Below, in pieces: positions 63,427 through 64,000 of a DNA stretch of 64,000 nucleotides; the stretch's first letter is position 1; each line of letters opens with the position of its first letter. The DNA lies in assembly GCF_036323735.1 (NCBI RefSeq), contig NC_086029.1, positions 49,413,357 to 49,477,356 on the forward strand. Reading direction: 5' to 3'. The translations under genes were made by a program, and so were the position numbers. Source of the stretch: Rattus norvegicus. Lineage: Eukaryota > Chordata > Mammalia > Rodentia > Muridae. The notes under the pieces are model-generated. The model ran no database searches, was not told the origin of the DNA, and was given only the letters and a program-made list of their open reading frames with translations.

Positions 63427-63572
63427 GTTTCTGTGCACCACCTTTCTGCGTGGTGCACTCGGGGGTCAGAAGAGGATATCAGATCCTTTGGAACTTGAGT
63501 CATGGGTGTTTGTGAGCCACTATGTGGGTGCTAAGAATTGAACCTGAGACCTCTGCAAGAGAAGCAGAGAAG
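63427..63572 (-). repeat. B3-type SINE, truncated
   Basis: On the plus strand it shares gaacttgagtcatgggtgtt and tgtgagccactatgtgggtg with the 62012-62190 copy but ends before the tRNA-like head (at gagaagcagag). Confidence 0.8.
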
Positions 63573-63591
63573 TTGAACGTCATCCAGCTAA

Positions 63592-64000
63592 ATAATAATT
63601 AACACAGAGATTCACAACTGGACAGTGTGCAGGGAGTGGGAGACTATGGAGCCCCCAGGCCTAGATGGACTGTCTTTATCAAATCCTCCCTTCAGTGTTC
63701 AGAGATCTATGTGGGACAGGAGGAGGAATGACTGTGAGAGGCAGAGGGGTGGATAACTCTAAGGAAACAGAGTCTTCCAGACACAACGAGGCTGATGCAC
63801 ATATGACCTCACAGAGACAGTGGCAGCACACACAAGACCTGCTGCACAGGTTCAAGAGCCAAAAATCCAAGGGTGGGGGAGGGGAGGTAGGCATGAAGTC
63901 CAACTAAGAAACTATTTGCAATTATAGCTTCTCAGAAAGAGAAAGTCTGTTACCTTTAGGGTAGTGCCACTGGATATATCAACCACAAAAGCCCTGCTTC
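63592..64000 (+). repeat. L1 3' UTR, runs off the window
   Basis: ttcacaactggacagtgtgc, gtcttccagacacaacgagg, gatgcacatatgacctcaca, gcagcacacacaagacctgc and a final ctggatatatcaaccacaaa follow the murine L1 3' UTR. The element continues beyond 64000. Confidence 0.85.

Overview
The window is vertebrate nuclear DNA, almost certainly from a murine rodent (mouse is most likely, rat not excluded). It is gene-poor. It carries short GT-AG exons separated by long introns, together with rodent SINEs (B1, B2, B3, B4/ID_B1), L1 3' ends and many long microsatellites. There is no prokaryotic gene structure.

The only gene I can support is Dscam (Down syndrome cell adhesion molecule), on the minus strand. 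Eleven coding exons lie between 45637 (5' in the transcript) and 1494 (3'). All have AG acceptors and GT donors, and their phases join without a break. Together they give 1,687 coding bases, or 562 codons plus one base. By my recollection of the roughly 2,010-residue mammalian protein, this is about residues 1233-1795 (an estimate). In transcript order the exons encode: the second half of fibronectin III domain 4 (45484-45637); Ig domain 10 (42833-42950 and 40905-41068); FN3 domain 5 (39212-39310 and 36046-36234); FN3 domain 6 (34783-35073); the juxtamembrane linker, transmembrane helix and basic stop-transfer segment (31763-31939); then the cytoplasmic tail from a 31-nt microexon (20430-20460) and three further exons (13744-13859, 10613-10762, 1494-1691). 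The final C-terminal exon(s) lie beyond the low-coordinate end of the window. The exon for the first half of FN3-4 and everything before it lie beyond the high-coordinate end.

The paralogue Dscaml1 is excluded by the cytoplasmic and FN3-6 sequence, which matches Dscam. Dscam is a single-pass immunoglobulin-superfamily receptor for homophilic recognition, neurite self-avoidance and axon guidance. All exons here serve that one product.

The rest is intron. 45638-64000 is one exon-free stretch rich in L1 3' UTR copies, B2/B3/B4 SINEs and tandem repeats, including a clean 37-bp minisatellite. The 20461-31762 intron holds a long pyrimidine tract and, 2.6 kb away, a long purine tract in opposite orientation. 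I found no RNA genes, CRISPR arrays, intact mobile-element genes or promoter that I could support. The most interesting points are the 31-nt frame-breaking microexon, the frame-neutral transmembrane exon (skipping it predicts a soluble form), and tandem or inverted intronic repeats that could influence splicing. I saw no new biological system.
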